Assembly: GCF_020520425.1 (NCBI RefSeq)
Contig: NC_079492.1
Span: 138,078,361-138,142,360, forward strand
Origin: Spinacia oleracea
Lineage: Eukaryota; Streptophyta; Magnoliopsida; Caryophyllales; Amaranthaceae
Reading direction: 5' to 3'
DNA: 64,000 bases
A program made the position numbers and the translations under genes. The notes below the pieces were generated by a model that had not been told where the DNA came from, did no database searches, and saw only the letters and a list, made by a program, of their open reading frames with translations. Positions 32,770 through 45,164 of the stretch are shown piece after piece; the stretch's first letter is position 1; every line of letters starts with the position of its first letter.

Positions 32770-35621
32770 TGTAACGCCCCGACCTCTAAATCACTTATTA
32801 AAGCATAATAAGCAGCGGAATTAACCTAATTTGGTCGGGACATTACCTGCCGTAATTCCGTCTTGGAAATTACAAGGAAACATCATACATAAGCCATAAA
32901 AACCTCCAATATAATATAATAATCCTCTATATTCTCAAAATAAAAGTACATAACTTACTAAAAGTCTTTAATTAAACTATTATAACTTTAAGCATAAACT
33001 AGGTGAATTTTATTAAAGTGAAATTCCTCGCCTCTACTCGTTTCCATCGATCCCCGCAGTACCTAAAATGGAAAACAAAACGGTGAGCCGAAGACTCAGT
33101 AACGACTACCCTAGCAACGTAAATTCATTTCAACTCATTTTATTTAATAACACAGGGAGAATATAATAAGTAAAACATTTAATAAAACATCATATTCAAT
33201 TCATTCATAATCTTTTAATGAAAACATCATTCATAAACTTTTAATTAACATGCTAGTTGTTGGCAAGTACGAACCGTGAAGGAATTCTCCACTGGGCCTG
33301 GGCCCATAAGAGCCTGGGCTCATCGTAACATGGGGCCTGGGCCCTGAGCCTGGGCTCATAAACCATGGGAGCCTGGGCTGGTAATCCATGGGTGGACAGG
33401 TGTCCGTGGTGCATGCATGACCGGTAGATAGGAAGATGGTAGTTTATATACCGCCAGACAAACCAGTTCTTTCACTTTCATTTATCATGTTGTATGTAAT
33501 TTTACCAAGCCTTGGCTTGTATTTCAATTCGAAATAACATAACTCATTTTATATCATAAAACATCATTTAGATCCTGGGATCCATAAAACATCATTTCAT
33601 TCAACGCATCATATAAACATTATTTTATGAGAAAACTCAATCAAATCATATTATAAAGAATAATTCAAACAAATCATAATTCATTCCCACAATCCATAAA
33701 ACATGTCAAAACATTTAATTCATAAATCCAATCATAACGTCATAATTTCGTAATACATTTATAAAGGGATTGCGGGTACTAGCAATAGCCGTTACCTCAA
33801 CTGTCGTTTTATACTTCCCGTCTGATGGATCGTTCTTCCTGAGCTCCAAGTCCGATTTCTTTCAAAATATTAATTTATTGAATTAGTACTACAACGATAA
33901 ATAACCTAAAATCGATATTTTATAAATGATAAATTTTATAAGTAAAGAATTTATAATTAACGAATTTTAATAAAAAGTACATTTTCGAAATTTAATGAAA
34001 ATATTATTAATCGAAATTTCAATCGAAATATATTTTAAATTTCCTAAGCCGATTTTAATGAAAATATTACGAAAATATTAATTAACTCAAATTTCTGTCG
34101 AAATATATTTATATAAGTAATTATCATTTAAAATCTTTATTATTAACATAACAGTTATTTAGGACTTAAATTAAATGGTAATACTCACTTTGGGATTTTG
34201 GGCCTAACACATTTGGGCTTTAATTTGAGTAAAAAAAAGAAAAGGGTACAAAGTTCCAATAAACTGGAACTCGTTTCTTTGGGAAGCTGGGCACGAAGCA
34301 GGGCACCAAGAACAGGGGAAACGGACGAAGAGGAGGGAGAGAGGAGGGAGGAAGGAGGCTGGGGTCTGGGTGGCTCGGTGCCGCCCGGAACTGCGACCAG
34401 AGGTGACGATGATGTTGGTGGTTGTTTGTGGCGGCGCGGAACATCACGGAAGGGGAGAGGGTGGTCGAGCAAAGGAGGGAAAGGCGAGGGTTGTGGGGTG
34501 GTGGTCGGCTGAAGGTGGCCGACACCTGGGTGGAATGGCGGCGCAAGCAAGCGCCGGTAATGCGACGGTGAGGGTGGTTCACGGCAGCATGATTAACGAT
34601 GAAGAGGGGAAAGGGGCGAGCAGAGGAGACGAAACAGGGGAGTTTGAGTGTAGGTTTTCGGGCTGGTTCTGGGAGCGGCGGCTCGCCGGGGAGTGTGGGG
34701 CGGAGATGGATTTGAGGGGTGATAAGATGGTGGTGGTGGTGGCGCAGCGAGGGGGAAAAGAGAATGGAAAGCAGAGGAGGGTAGGGGAGTTGCGGGCAGG
34801 AAAGAGGGAGCAGGGGGGACGGTGGGGTGAGTGCGGTGGTGGTGGTTGACTGAAACAGCCCGACGGTGCGGCTGGGTGGTTGGATGAGGTGGTCAAGGTG
34901 GTCACGATGGTGGTTGATGGTGGTTGCAGTGGTCGTTGATGGTGGTGATGGTTCGAAGCAGTGAGGAGGAGAAGAATTGAAAATCGGAATTTGTTTTTGA
35001 TTGTCTGATGTTGAATTTCCTGAAATGGAAATGCAATTTGTATATTTGTATTGAAAAGTTTGCTTGGGGTCCAAGGGGTGAACTTGGACTGAATTGAGGG
35101 AAAGAGAGGAAGGAAGGAGTTGCTTCCTTCTTCCTGGTACACGTGAAGAGCAAAGAAAGAGAAAGAAAATGAAGTTTTGGTTCTTTTAAGGCATTTTGTT
35201 TTATTTTCTTTTGTCATTTCACTTTAGTTAGGCACAAATTCAGAAAAATTGATTTCTATTTTTAGGAAATTAATTTGAATAGAAATGTTTAATAAAAATT
35301 ATGTTTTAAAATAATCCTTTATAAAAATATCGTTAACGAAAAAAATAAATTTAGTTTTCGAATAAAATAAGAACGTTCCGAAATTATTAAAAAAAAATCC
35401 GAAAATAATTAAAATTAAAAAAAAAAAAGATCGTTAAGCTCGTAAATATGAAATTAAATTATAAACTGAAAAATAAATCGTGTAGCAATATTAAAAATTT
35501 AAGCGAAATAAAACTTTGTTAATTTAAAAATAAATTTCGAAATCAGGATTTAAAACGATTTTAAGTAAAATAAAAATAATTAAGCATAATTAATCAAGTT
35601 TTAAAAATTCGGGGTATTACA
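32770..35621 (-). repeat. LTR of the gypsy-like element (3' in element orientation)
   Basis: 2852 bp from TGTAACGCCCCGACC to GGGGTATTACA. It has a GCCTGGGC(C/T) minisatellite at about 33293-33385, an AT-rich part, and a GC-rich island at about 34200-34960. Long open frames in the island (up to 284 codons on the minus strand) are Pro/Ser/His-rich low-complexity reads without a known domain. Confidence 0.95.
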
Positions 35622-38600
35622 CTCTTACCCCCTTAGAAAAAGTTTCGTCCTCGAAACTTGAAAATTAGATTTATAGAATGTTTGTTGAAAATTGAAAACG
35701 CTCGAATAAAAGTATGATGTTTTATTTTTAAACCAAGATCTCAAAATTTTATTTCAATCCCGACAATGTCTAGCCTTCATTCCGCCATCATCTTTTAGGA
35801 CTCCGCTTCAACTCGAGACCTAGAATCGAAGAGTAAAGAATGCAAAAGGGGCAAAATTATATTTTGATCCTTAATCGTCATTAAGGTCAATTACATTTCG
35901 CCATCGTCTTTCGTATCTCTACTTTACTTCATAAAATAGGATCGAGGAGCAAAGAACATAAAAGGGGCAAACTTGTTAGCTTAGACTAGGCTCCCATTTC
36001 ACTTTGTGATATCTTGTTTGAAAATATTTTCTATCGTAAACAGTAACTTTTAATGCAAATTAAATTATAATTCTGAAATTATACGTATATGTAGTGAAAA
36101 TAAATATTTACCAACCAATTTCAATACTCGAAAAAAAGTCATTTATTATATCAATCTCGTACTCTGAGCTCAGGAGAACTTCCATCGGAGACGGCTTCCA
36201 TGCATAACAATTAGATTACCAATATAATCATGTCGGCATAAACATAATCCATATCATATAGACATAGTTCATAAATTGAAAATTCCATATTCAACATAAG
36301 CATAACATTCATAATCATTTGATCTAACACATGAGCATGGTTGATTCACAACACGTTTACATAAACATCATGATTCATACATTATATCATTCTCAGTAGA
36401 CTATTTGGAGATATCGCGTTTTCGTTTTCTCTTGCCTTCTTTGCTACAGGAATTCTTGTCGTTGGCTTTCGTTATTCGATTCGTTTTGATTTCGATCTCC
36501 GATCTTTTCATCTACATTGAATAACTTCGTTAACTGTGTTCGTTGCAGGGGTTCCATTTCAATCACGTGGCTAGAAATATATCTTTAGGCATACGACTTC
36601 GTTATTTTATCCTTAATATTTTAAGTCAGTAAATCTCGTATTTTGCGGATAACGCTAAGCCATCAAGTGTGCCTTTAACAGAAACAATCTAGCTCCTAGA
36701 AAACTCAGTTCAGACTACCCAGTTCTATTGACATGTCATTTTGTCGATTTTCTATTCTCAATTCCATTGCATTCCTCACTCATTCATAATTCTTTTCGAT
36801 AACATCCATTGATATCATCAACCTAATGGAAAGACTAATTCTCGATAACTTGCTTTATATGCAAATTCAATTTCATTTCCTCACCATAAATCATACTTTT
36901 CCTCACAACATTTTTGCAAAACCTTACATTCTCTAGTCCAACTTTTCTTTATGGAGATAATCAAGCGTCCTTTCAGATAACTACAAAAACAATCCTTATA
37001 AATGATGCGGAAAGGTAAACCAAGAATACCATCAACTTTACTGAAAGACCAATTCTTGATAGCTTCTTTTATAATTCTCAGAACTTCATTGTGTAACCTC
37101 AATTTCATCTTTTTACCACAAACCATGTTTTGGTTGCGCATAATATTCTTGCATAACTTTTAAAATTCTAGCTTAGCTTCCTTAACATATCTGAAAATAC
37201 ACTTAGGTACTTGCAACCACAAAAACAATCATTATAAAGGGTTCGGAATAGTAACTCAAAAATCAATTATACTCGCATGCTTTAAACCTTGAATAACCTT
37301 GATTTAATCGGTGATTCGCCATTTAAAATACAAACTTATGTTCTTTTGGTACCCTATCTTTAAACTTTATCGACAGACTAATTCTTGATAGCTTATTTTG
37401 GTAAAATTCCTCAAGATCTTATTCATGGGTCAACTCAACTGGATCTCTTATCTTAACTCATGTTGGGTTCATAACTTTTCTGTGCAACTTCTTAGCTTCC
37501 TTACTCAATCATCCTCTAGATAATAGACTTTAGTACTTATAAAAATCAAAATAATCATCGGAAAGGTAACCCAAGAATCACTTTTGTTCATAACTTTAAC
37601 ACTTTAAATTTCGAATAATCTTAACTTAATTAGTGATCAACCACAACCTTATGCTCGTTTGGTACTCCTAACGTTTATATTATCCCTAAAGATTTCACGA
37701 CCATCAAAATTCCTCAAAACCATTCATATCCATAAAATCTTTGAGTTCGCACCGTGCTTAACTTTAACTTCTTCTAAAATATAATGCTTAAACTTTGCCT
37801 GGTCTATCTAGGGTAGAAAACTCATAACATGACATGTGACGATAAGCATAAAATCAAAGGAAGTTCGATTCTAAAGCGAGAGAGAGCTAAATCAAAATAA
37901 TATCAACGTTGGCGTCATCTTGTCCTTTATCATGTGATCTCTTACGTATGTTGACGGGCGTGATGGATTTAGCATTGTTGTTGTTTCGTTCATGATTGGT
38001 CGAGGTTGATGTTCCGGTATTCGTTGGAGGTGGTTTAGGACAATCTTTAACGAAATGATCTTTTCCTCGACATAAATAACAAGTATTCGTTTTTCGCACG
38101 ATATTCGCTTCCATTCGTTAGAGCATGTCGAAAGTTTCGAATAGTTGATCCATATGATTTATCTAGTCTTTTAAATTCCATCGAATTGGCTTGCAATCAT
38201 AGATTGGTGGATTCGGAGGTGAAAACTTCTTAAATAGTGACGCTTTTCCGTTCGCATTAGTAACTTTCGTTTGCCGAGAATCTTTGACAAATTCAGTTGA
38301 CAACGTACGTGCAGTTTCTTAATCGTTCCATCATCTCCTTGGGGTCTTTTATAGGTTGGTCGTCATAGAAATCATCATAGGAAACATCATTGTGCGAGAC
38401 GTCATTGTGAATGTTGCGCTTTGATGTGAGCTCCGTTCGTGGCATCGTTGGTAAGTTCGATAATCGATATTTCACATAACATATTCAATCAAGAAAACAT
38501 CGATAACATAAGAAATGAATCCCTTTTATCCCGTGCGTTCCTACGCTCACACTCATTTCATTTTAACTTGACTTGATTTTAACATATTCTTTTTAACTTA

Positions 38601-38701
38601 TTCCTTAAAACTCTTTGCTTAAAGCCTATTGAGTTCTACTATGCGCAAAACCCGTAAGGTTTAGCACTTATGGTCCAGAACCTTTGCTCTGAATACCAAA
38701 C
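35622..38701 (-). mobile_element. Interior of the gypsy-like element, largely non-coding
   Basis: A minus-strand segment at 37887-38114 has a CCHC knuckle (CYLCRGKDHFVKDC), the usual nucleic-acid-binding end of a gag protein, and a short stretch at 38293-38475 may be more gag. No protease, reverse transcriptase or integrase motif was found. Broken beyond a simple count. Confidence 0.8.
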
Positions 38702-41552
38702 TGTAACGCCCCGACCTCTAAATCACTTATTAAAGCATAATAAGCAGCGGAATTAACCTAATTTGGTCGGGACATTACCTGCCGTAATTCCGTCTTGGAA
38801 ATTACAAGGAAACATCATACATAAGCCATAAAAACCTCCAATATAATATAATAATCCTCTATATTCTCAAAATAAAAGTACATAACTTACTAAAAGTCTT
38901 TAATTAAACTATTATAACTTTAAGCATAAACTAGGTGAATTTTATTAAAGTGAAATTCCTCGCCTCTACTCGTTTCCATCGATCCCCGCAGTACCTAAAA
39001 TGGAAAACAAAACGGTGAGCCGAAGACTCAGTAACGACTACCCTAGCAACGTAAATTCATTTCAACTCATTTTATTTAATAACACAGGGAGAATATAATA
39101 AGTAAAACATTTAATAAAACATCATATTCAATTCATTCATAATCTTTTAATGAAAACATCATTCATAAACTTTTAATTAACATGCTAGTTGTTGGCAAGT
39201 ACGAACCGTGAAGGAATTCTCCACTGGGCCTGGGCCCATAAGAGCCTGGGCTCATCGTAACATGGGGCCTGGGCCCTGAGCCTGGGCTCATAAACCATGG
39301 GAGCCTGGGCTGGTAATCCATGGGTGGACAGGTGTCCGTGGTGCATGCATGACCGGTAGATAGGAAGATGGTAGTTTATATACCGCCAGACAAACCAGTT
39401 CTTTCACTTTCATTTATCATGTTGTATGTAATTTTACCAAGCCTTGGCTTGTATTTCAATTCGAAATAACATAACTCATTTTATATCATAAAACATCATT
39501 TAGATCCTGGGATCCATAAAACATCATTTCATTCAACGCATCATATAAACATTATTTTATGAGAAAACTCAATCAAATCATATTATAAAGAATAATTCAA
39601 ACAAATCATAATTCATTCCCACAATCCATAAAACATGTCAAAACATTTAATTCATAAATCCAATCATAACGTCATAATTTCGTAATACATTTATAAAGGG
39701 ATTGCGGGTACTAGCAATAGCCGTTACCTCAACTGTCGTTTTATACTTCCCGTCTGATGGATCGTTCTTCCTGAGCTCCAAGTCCGATTTCTTTCAAAAT
39801 ATTAATTTATTGAATTAGTACTACAACGATAAATAACCTAAAATCGATATTTTATAAATGATAAATTTTATAAGTAAAGAATTTATAATTAACGAATTTT
39901 AATAAAAAGTACATTTTCGAAATTTAATGAAAATATTATTAATCGAAATTTCAATCGAAATATATTTTAAATTTCCTAAGCCGATTTTAATGAAAATATT
40001 ACGAAAATATTAATTAACTCAAATTTCTGTCGAAATATATTTATATAAGTAATTATCATTTAAAATCTTTATTATTAACATAACAGTTATTTAGGACTTA
40101 AATTAAATGGTAATACTCACTTTGGGATTTTGGGCCTAACACATTTGGGCTTTAATTTGAGTAAAAAAAAGAAAAGGGTACAAAGTTCCAATAAACTGGA
40201 ACTCGTTTCTTTGGGAAGCTGGGCACGAAGCAGGGCACCAAGAACAGGGGAAACGGACGAAGAGGAGGGAGAGAGGAGGGAGGAAGGAGGCTGGGGTCTG
40301 GGTGGCTCGGTGCCGCCCGGAACTGCGACCAGAGGTGACGATGATGTTGGTGGTTGTTTGTGGCGGCGCGGAACATCACGGAAGGGGAGAGGGTGGTCGA
40401 GCAAAGGAGGGAAAGGCGAGGGTTGTGGGGTGGTGGTCGGCTGAAGGTGGCCGACACCTGGGTGGAATGGCGGCGCAAGCAAGCGCCGGTAATGCGACGG
40501 TGAGGGTGGTTCACGGCAGCATGATTAACGATGAAGAGGGGAAAGGGGCGAGCAGAGGAGACGAAACAGGGGAGTTTGAGTGTAGGTTTTCGGGCTGGTT
40601 CTGGGAGCGGCGGCTCGCCGGGGAGTGTGGGGCGGAGATGGATTTGAGGGGTGATAAGATGGTGGTGGTGGTGGCGCAGCGAGGGGGAAAAGAGAATGGA
40701 AAGCAGAGGAGGGTAGGGGAGTTGCGGGCAGGAAAGAGGGAGCAGGGGGGACGGTGGGGTGAGTGTGGTGGTGGTGGTTGACTGAAACAGCCCGACGGTG
40801 CGGCTGGGTGGTTGGATGAGGTGGTCAAGGTGGTCACGATGGTGGTTGATGGTGGTTGCAGTGGTCGTTGATGGTGGTGATGGTTCGAAGCAGTGAGGAG
40901 GAGAAGAATTGAAAATCGGAATTTGTTTTTGATTGTCTGATGTTGAATTTCCTGAAATGGAAATGCAATTTGTATATTTGTATTGAAAAGTTTGCTTGGG
41001 GTCCAAGGGGTGAACTTGGACTGAATTGAGGGAAAGAGAGGAAGGAAGGAGTTGCTTCCTTCTTCCTGGTACACGTGAAGAGCAAAGAAAGAGAAAGAAA
41101 ATGAAGTTTTGGTTCTTTTAAGGCATTTTGTTTTATTTTCTTTTGTCATTTCACTTTAGTTAGGCACAAATTCAGAAAAATTGATTTCTATTTTTAGGAA
41201 ATTAATTTGAATAGAAATGTTTAATAAAAATTATGTTTTAAAATAATCCTTTATAAAAATATCGTTAACGAAAAAAATAAATTTAGTTTTCGAATAAAAT
41301 AAGAACGTTCCGAAATTATTAAAAAAAAATCCGAAAATAATTAAAATTAAAAAAAAAAAGATCGTTAAGCTCGTAAATATGAAATTAAATTATAAACTGA
41401 AAAATAAATCGTGTAGCAATATTAAAAATTTAAGCGAAATAAAACTTTGTTAATTTAAAAATAAATTTCGAAATCAGGATTTAAAACGATTTTAAGTAAA
41501 ATAAAAATAATTAAGCATAATTAATCAAGTTTTAAAAATTCGGGGTATTACA
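38702..41552 (-). repeat. LTR of the gypsy-like element (5' in element orientation)
   Basis: 2851 bp, almost identical to the copy 5932 bp to the left, with the same minisatellite and GC-rich island. Confidence 0.95.
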
Positions 41553-41620
41553 ATATTAAAGTAAAATAGTGGGGCGATTTTGAATAATGTGGGGCGACTT
41601 TTAGCGCTCCACTTTTCATA

Positions 41621-42780
41621 TCTATGTTCAAATCACCAACTGGGTCTTCATTAACTCGCAGGTATATTTGCCAACTCAATTGATTTTTTTTTTGTATACA
41701 GTAAAAACTCAATTGGCGATTTTTACTTAAAAAAAGGAAACTGCGTATTCCAAGAATGTTGACAACTTCTAGCATTAGCAGAAAATCGATACTCGTACTA
41801 CATGTCAAAACATATTCTTACGGTTCATGAAAATGTCGAACCGGAATTTTTGGTTACCGAATCGAATTAAGTTGAATCGAATTAAGTCTTGGGACAATTA
41901 ACCATCCATGAACCTTAAATACATGTCGCACTGTTGTTGCTCATTTTAGTTTAATTTAGGCAAATTTGTTAGAAACCACCTTTTAAAATAGAGATTTTAC
42001 GAGAAACCACCTTTTAAAAAATATTTTGCGAGAAGAAACCCGATACATAAATATTTTTGCCAGAGACCACTTTAGCCGGATTCGATAATTGACTATTTTT
42101 TCCAGCGTTGACTTTGCACGTGACCTTAAAAAAAATCGTTTTTTTAATTTCCCCTCAATTCTGCTATGTTTTGCCGCTTCTACGATGCAGCCTTCGCTTC
42201 ATTATTCTCCTCCTCCTGCTTAACTCCTCTAGACTCATCCATGGCTGACATCCCAAGTTGATGGTTTTGAGAATATAACCTACAAAAACTAGTAAGTTTT
42301 CATTTTCTCTCTCTTCCCTTTCCATTTTGTTTAATTTTCTCTATCATATTTTCTCAAGGATTTCACTCGTTCTCCCCTGTGCCATGGGTTAAGTTAATAA
42401 AAAAGAAAGCTTCATCATCAATAAACCAAGCTAGGGGAGGGACCAATTGCGGTATTCTACAAATACCCGAGTACAATTAGTGCTTTAAAAAAGTTAGGGT
42501 TTTATTGAATAATATAATATGAAATTGGATTATTATATAAGTTAATCTTGATTATTGAAAAAGAGCATTTAACAATGTATTATAATCTTGATTAAATAAC
42601 TTTATTCCATATTTTAATTGGGTTTTTGATATTGTTTAGTGTACTGTTGGCCGATTTGTTGAATTCAAAATTAGATGGTCAATTATTATTAATATGAAAT
42701 ATGTGTATGTTTGTATGCTTGTTTCAGGTTTATGGTAGAAATTATCATTGGTTTAAATTGATGGAGTCGGTTAATATTAT
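41621..42780. other. Intergenic; MULE-type terminal motif near 41965
   Basis: Repeated GAGAAACCACCTTTTAAAA (about 41970-42020) is of the kind seen at MULE ends and may be the left end of the element whose transposase fragment follows. The rest is AT-rich without a gene. Confidence 0.4.
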
Positions 42781-43232
42781 TTGCATACTCATGAATGGTA
42801 CCAAACGCTGAGACAAGGTTTTACTGCAGACATATTTGGGCCAATTTTAACAACAAGTTCCCTGAAGAGATTTACAGAGAGAATTTTTGGAAAGCTACAA
42901 GGTCATCCACAAAGGTATCTGAGTAAACTGGTCAATGATTTATATTTTCATGGACTTTAGTGTGTCTAACATAATAATGTATTTATACATTTCAAATTAC
43001 AGCATCATTTCAACAACATATGGAGGCAATTAAAGGTTTGAATATTGAGGCATTTAAATACTTAAATGCAATACTGTCTTGCAATTGGTCAAGGCATGCC
43101 TTCCGTACAAGTTCCAAGTCGGGTATGCTTCTTAACAATTGTTGTGAGAGTTTTAACAATGTGTTAAGAAATGCAAGGTCCAAACCTATACTATCCCTAA
43201 TGGAGTGGATTAGGATATATGTAATGAAAAGA
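42781..43232 (+). pseudogene. MuDR-type (MULE) transposase fragment, C-terminal part
   Basis: Two coding blocks remain. About 42828-42915 reads RHIWANFNNKFPEEIYRENF. About 43010-43232 reads LNNCCESFNNVLRNARSKPI then LSLMEWIRIYVMKRW; both are conserved C-terminal motifs of plant MuDR transposases. The region between looks like a former intron. The catalytic DDE part upstream was not found, and at about 43232 the sequence changes abruptly into the Tat-type remnant. Non-functional. Confidence 0.75.
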
Positions 43233-43309
43233 TGGTCTCAGCCGAAGGAAACCTCACCCTTGTCAAAAATCCTGTTGAGACCGGCAGCAGCAAGGATAAC
43301 CTCCAGCAA

Positions 43310-44293
43310 AACATAGTGCAAATTGGGAAGCCAGCTTTCGGGAACCTTTGGGTTGTCGGCTCGAGCCAAAAACTAAAGCAAAAGATTATGGTAATCGCCA
43401 CTATTTATGTTCGGGGCGCGCACCTCAACCATGTCAGGATCAGGATTCACAAACCACTTCGGGGCACGTTAGAAATTGGGATGCTTCAGATTCGTTGGAA
43501 CCCGAACGAGTAACCACTCCCCCTTCCATTTATGATACAAACTGACGTAAGGATGAGTCGTAATATAGGAGGGGTCACCCTTCTTCTTCGCCCTCCTGTT
43601 AACAATGCTCCACCAACCATACCCATTGATACCCGCAACAACATTATTCTTCACCAACTCGTGAAGATCCCTGAACACGGCCACTGAACAGGGAAAATTG
43701 ATGAAGTCACACACCCATCGGAAGCCGATAATGTGTCTGATGGATTTGGGGGTGAGTTGGGCCAACGAGATGTTGTATGACACCAGATCCTCCGCCGCAA
43801 ATGGATCCAAGGGGAACTGAAGACCATTCTCAAGGTGGTGACTGTATACAACAATAAAACCCCTCGACGGGTGAGTTACACGAGGACGCTCTTGATCAGG
43901 AATCTCACACTAGTACCCCAAAGCGTACTGGATTCCATATAGCTCCTCGGCCCGCCGATGATATGCGCCCTTCTTCGCCTTCACCAACCAATCACCATCG
44001 ACTGACTTACCCAACGAGCCAGTTAGTTAGGAAACCTCATGCAAGATGGGCGCGAGCTTCGATTCCGGATCCGCTTCCTCAAAATACTGAGGATAAGCAC
44101 GACGCTCCCCCGAAAAACCAGCTTATTTACCAGACTCAACACGAGAAGATCCGCCAGACCCACTGGCAACGACGTCCTTCGAAGCGTCCCAACCCTGAGA
44201 GGACTTCTTCGGCCTCACCAAAGGAATATCAGCTTCTGGACTTTCACTGGAAGATTGGAATACGAACTTGTTCTTACCCTTATCACCAGCCAT
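43310..44293 (-). mobile_element. Antisense ORF region of the Tat-type remnant
   Basis: Read on the minus strand it starts MAGDKGKNKFVFQSSSES. Further on, DPFAAEDLVSYNISLAQLTP, then IIGFRWVC and GINGYGWWSIVNRR, recall the plant gypsy-type transposon domain (PF04195). A TATA-like CTATAAATACC lies upstream on that strand, near 44553-44563, as if it had its own promoter. Decayed, with several breaks. Confidence 0.6.
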
Positions 44294-44759
44294 GGTCGGA
44301 AACCTAAGTTCTAGGGCTTAGAGGGTGGGGTAGAGAAGAAAATGTAGAAAAAGACGAAAATTCACAAGCAAGTTACCTTCTTCCGAAGCGGAAATCGCCG
44401 ATAAACAGAATGAAGCAAGTTCCCGAAGAGAAACTTCAACCAAAAAGCAAAGATCTGAAGAATTCAAACGAGTAAGATCGCCGGAATTTGAGAGAATTCT
44501 GAGAGAAAAGGGTGTGAAATAAAAGTTTGAAAAGAATGTTTAAGGCAGGTATTTATAGAGAAAATAAAGAAACCGCTTAAACTTCCCTCAAAACCCACAC
44601 CCACGATCTGAAGATTTTGAACAGGCTTCGACACTTGTCATCAATGCGAATTCAAACCACCTTTCTTGAAAAGAGGCGGGACTTTTGGACTTCTCCAAGG
44701 TACCAGATGCATACGAATACTCGTCCATTTAAATCATAAATGGTCGGGGTCTGGGGGCA

Positions 44760-45164
44760 TGTCGTTTGGGTGCCCAATTGACTCCAATTGGGCTTACAGC
44801 CCAAAAGGCTATAATAACAGCATAACAAGTCATTCTCATCAAAGGCTAACCATCCAACCATGGCCCATGATCCATCAAGTAATAAATGACCTAAGGGCAT
44901 TTACTACACAAATACTATAAATAAGCCGCCAAGGCTCAACACTCAAGGTACGTCCAATTTATTGCCTTAACACTACTTTCTAGAGAACTCTCTCTAGAAT
45001 CCGAACCAAGTGCTTACTTAGGCATCGGAGGGGTTTCCACGGAACACCCCCGAGGCCAGTTACTTTGTTCATTGTGCAGGTATCTTCGGCCACTACATAA
45101 TAATTCAAGCTAGATCTTCTACATCAACGAAAGGGCCTTCGATCCGAAGCCCATTGTTTCAACA
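44760..45164 (+). repeat. LTR of the Tat-type remnant
   Basis: Starts TGTCGTTTGGG after a G-rich tract (GGGGTCTGGGGGCA) and ends near TTTCAACA. It has a TATA box (ACTATAAATAAG, about 44913) and a leader-like 3' part. About 405 bp; the exact 3' end could be three bases earlier. Confidence 0.6.

Larger units (their letters stand above)
32770..41552 (-). mobile_element. Non-autonomous gypsy-like LTR retrotransposon, very young
   Basis: The 8783-bp element has 2.85-kb LTRs and a 5-bp duplication ATATT (32765-32769, 41553-41557). On the minus strand, a primer-binding-like TTTGGTATTCAGAGC follows the LTR at 38702, and a polypurine-like AAGGGGGTAAGAG precedes the LTR at 35621, so it runs right to left. 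The 3.1-kb interior keeps a gag zinc-knuckle segment but no recognisable pol: broken, of LARD-like build, needing help from elsewhere. By eye the LTRs differ by about one base and one A-run length change in 2.85 kb, so the insertion is probably tens of thousands of years old or less (inference). Confidence 0.9.
31965..41612. mobile_element. TIR DNA element split by a nested LTR retrotransposon
   Basis: The left end GGGGCTTACTATTTACCGCC and the right end (inverse of GTGGAGCGCTAAAAGTCGCC) form imperfect inverted repeats that share TCGCCC blocks further in. Both sides carry TTTTCATA (31957-31964, 41613-41620), an 8-bp duplication. Without the nested retrotransposon (32770-41552) and its 5-bp duplication the element is about 860 bp. 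Its interior holds a palindromic minisatellite. An 8-bp duplication would suit hAT or an atypical Mutator; the superfamily is unassigned. The remnant at 2055-2494 appears related. Confidence 0.7.
43233..45164 (+). mobile_element. 3' remnant of a Tat-type Ty3/gypsy retrotransposon
   Basis: Only the 3' part remains: an antisense open region (43310-44293, minus) followed by a plus-strand LTR (about 44760-45164). Tat-lineage elements are known to carry such an antisense ORF between pol and the 3' LTR. Gag, pol and the 5' LTR are absent. Broken, with several breaks; age not measurable without a second LTR. Confidence 0.65.

Noticed and set aside
34220-35074. 284-codon minus-strand open frame (with a near-identical copy at 40152-41006) as a gene
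   Set aside because: It lies inside the LTRs, overlaps other long open frames on both strands of the same GC-rich island, and encodes only low-complexity Pro/Ser/His-rich sequence.
43348-43545. Plus-strand open frames beside the MULE fragment
   Set aside because: They run antisense to the Tat-type antisense ORF region, which explains the coding-like composition.
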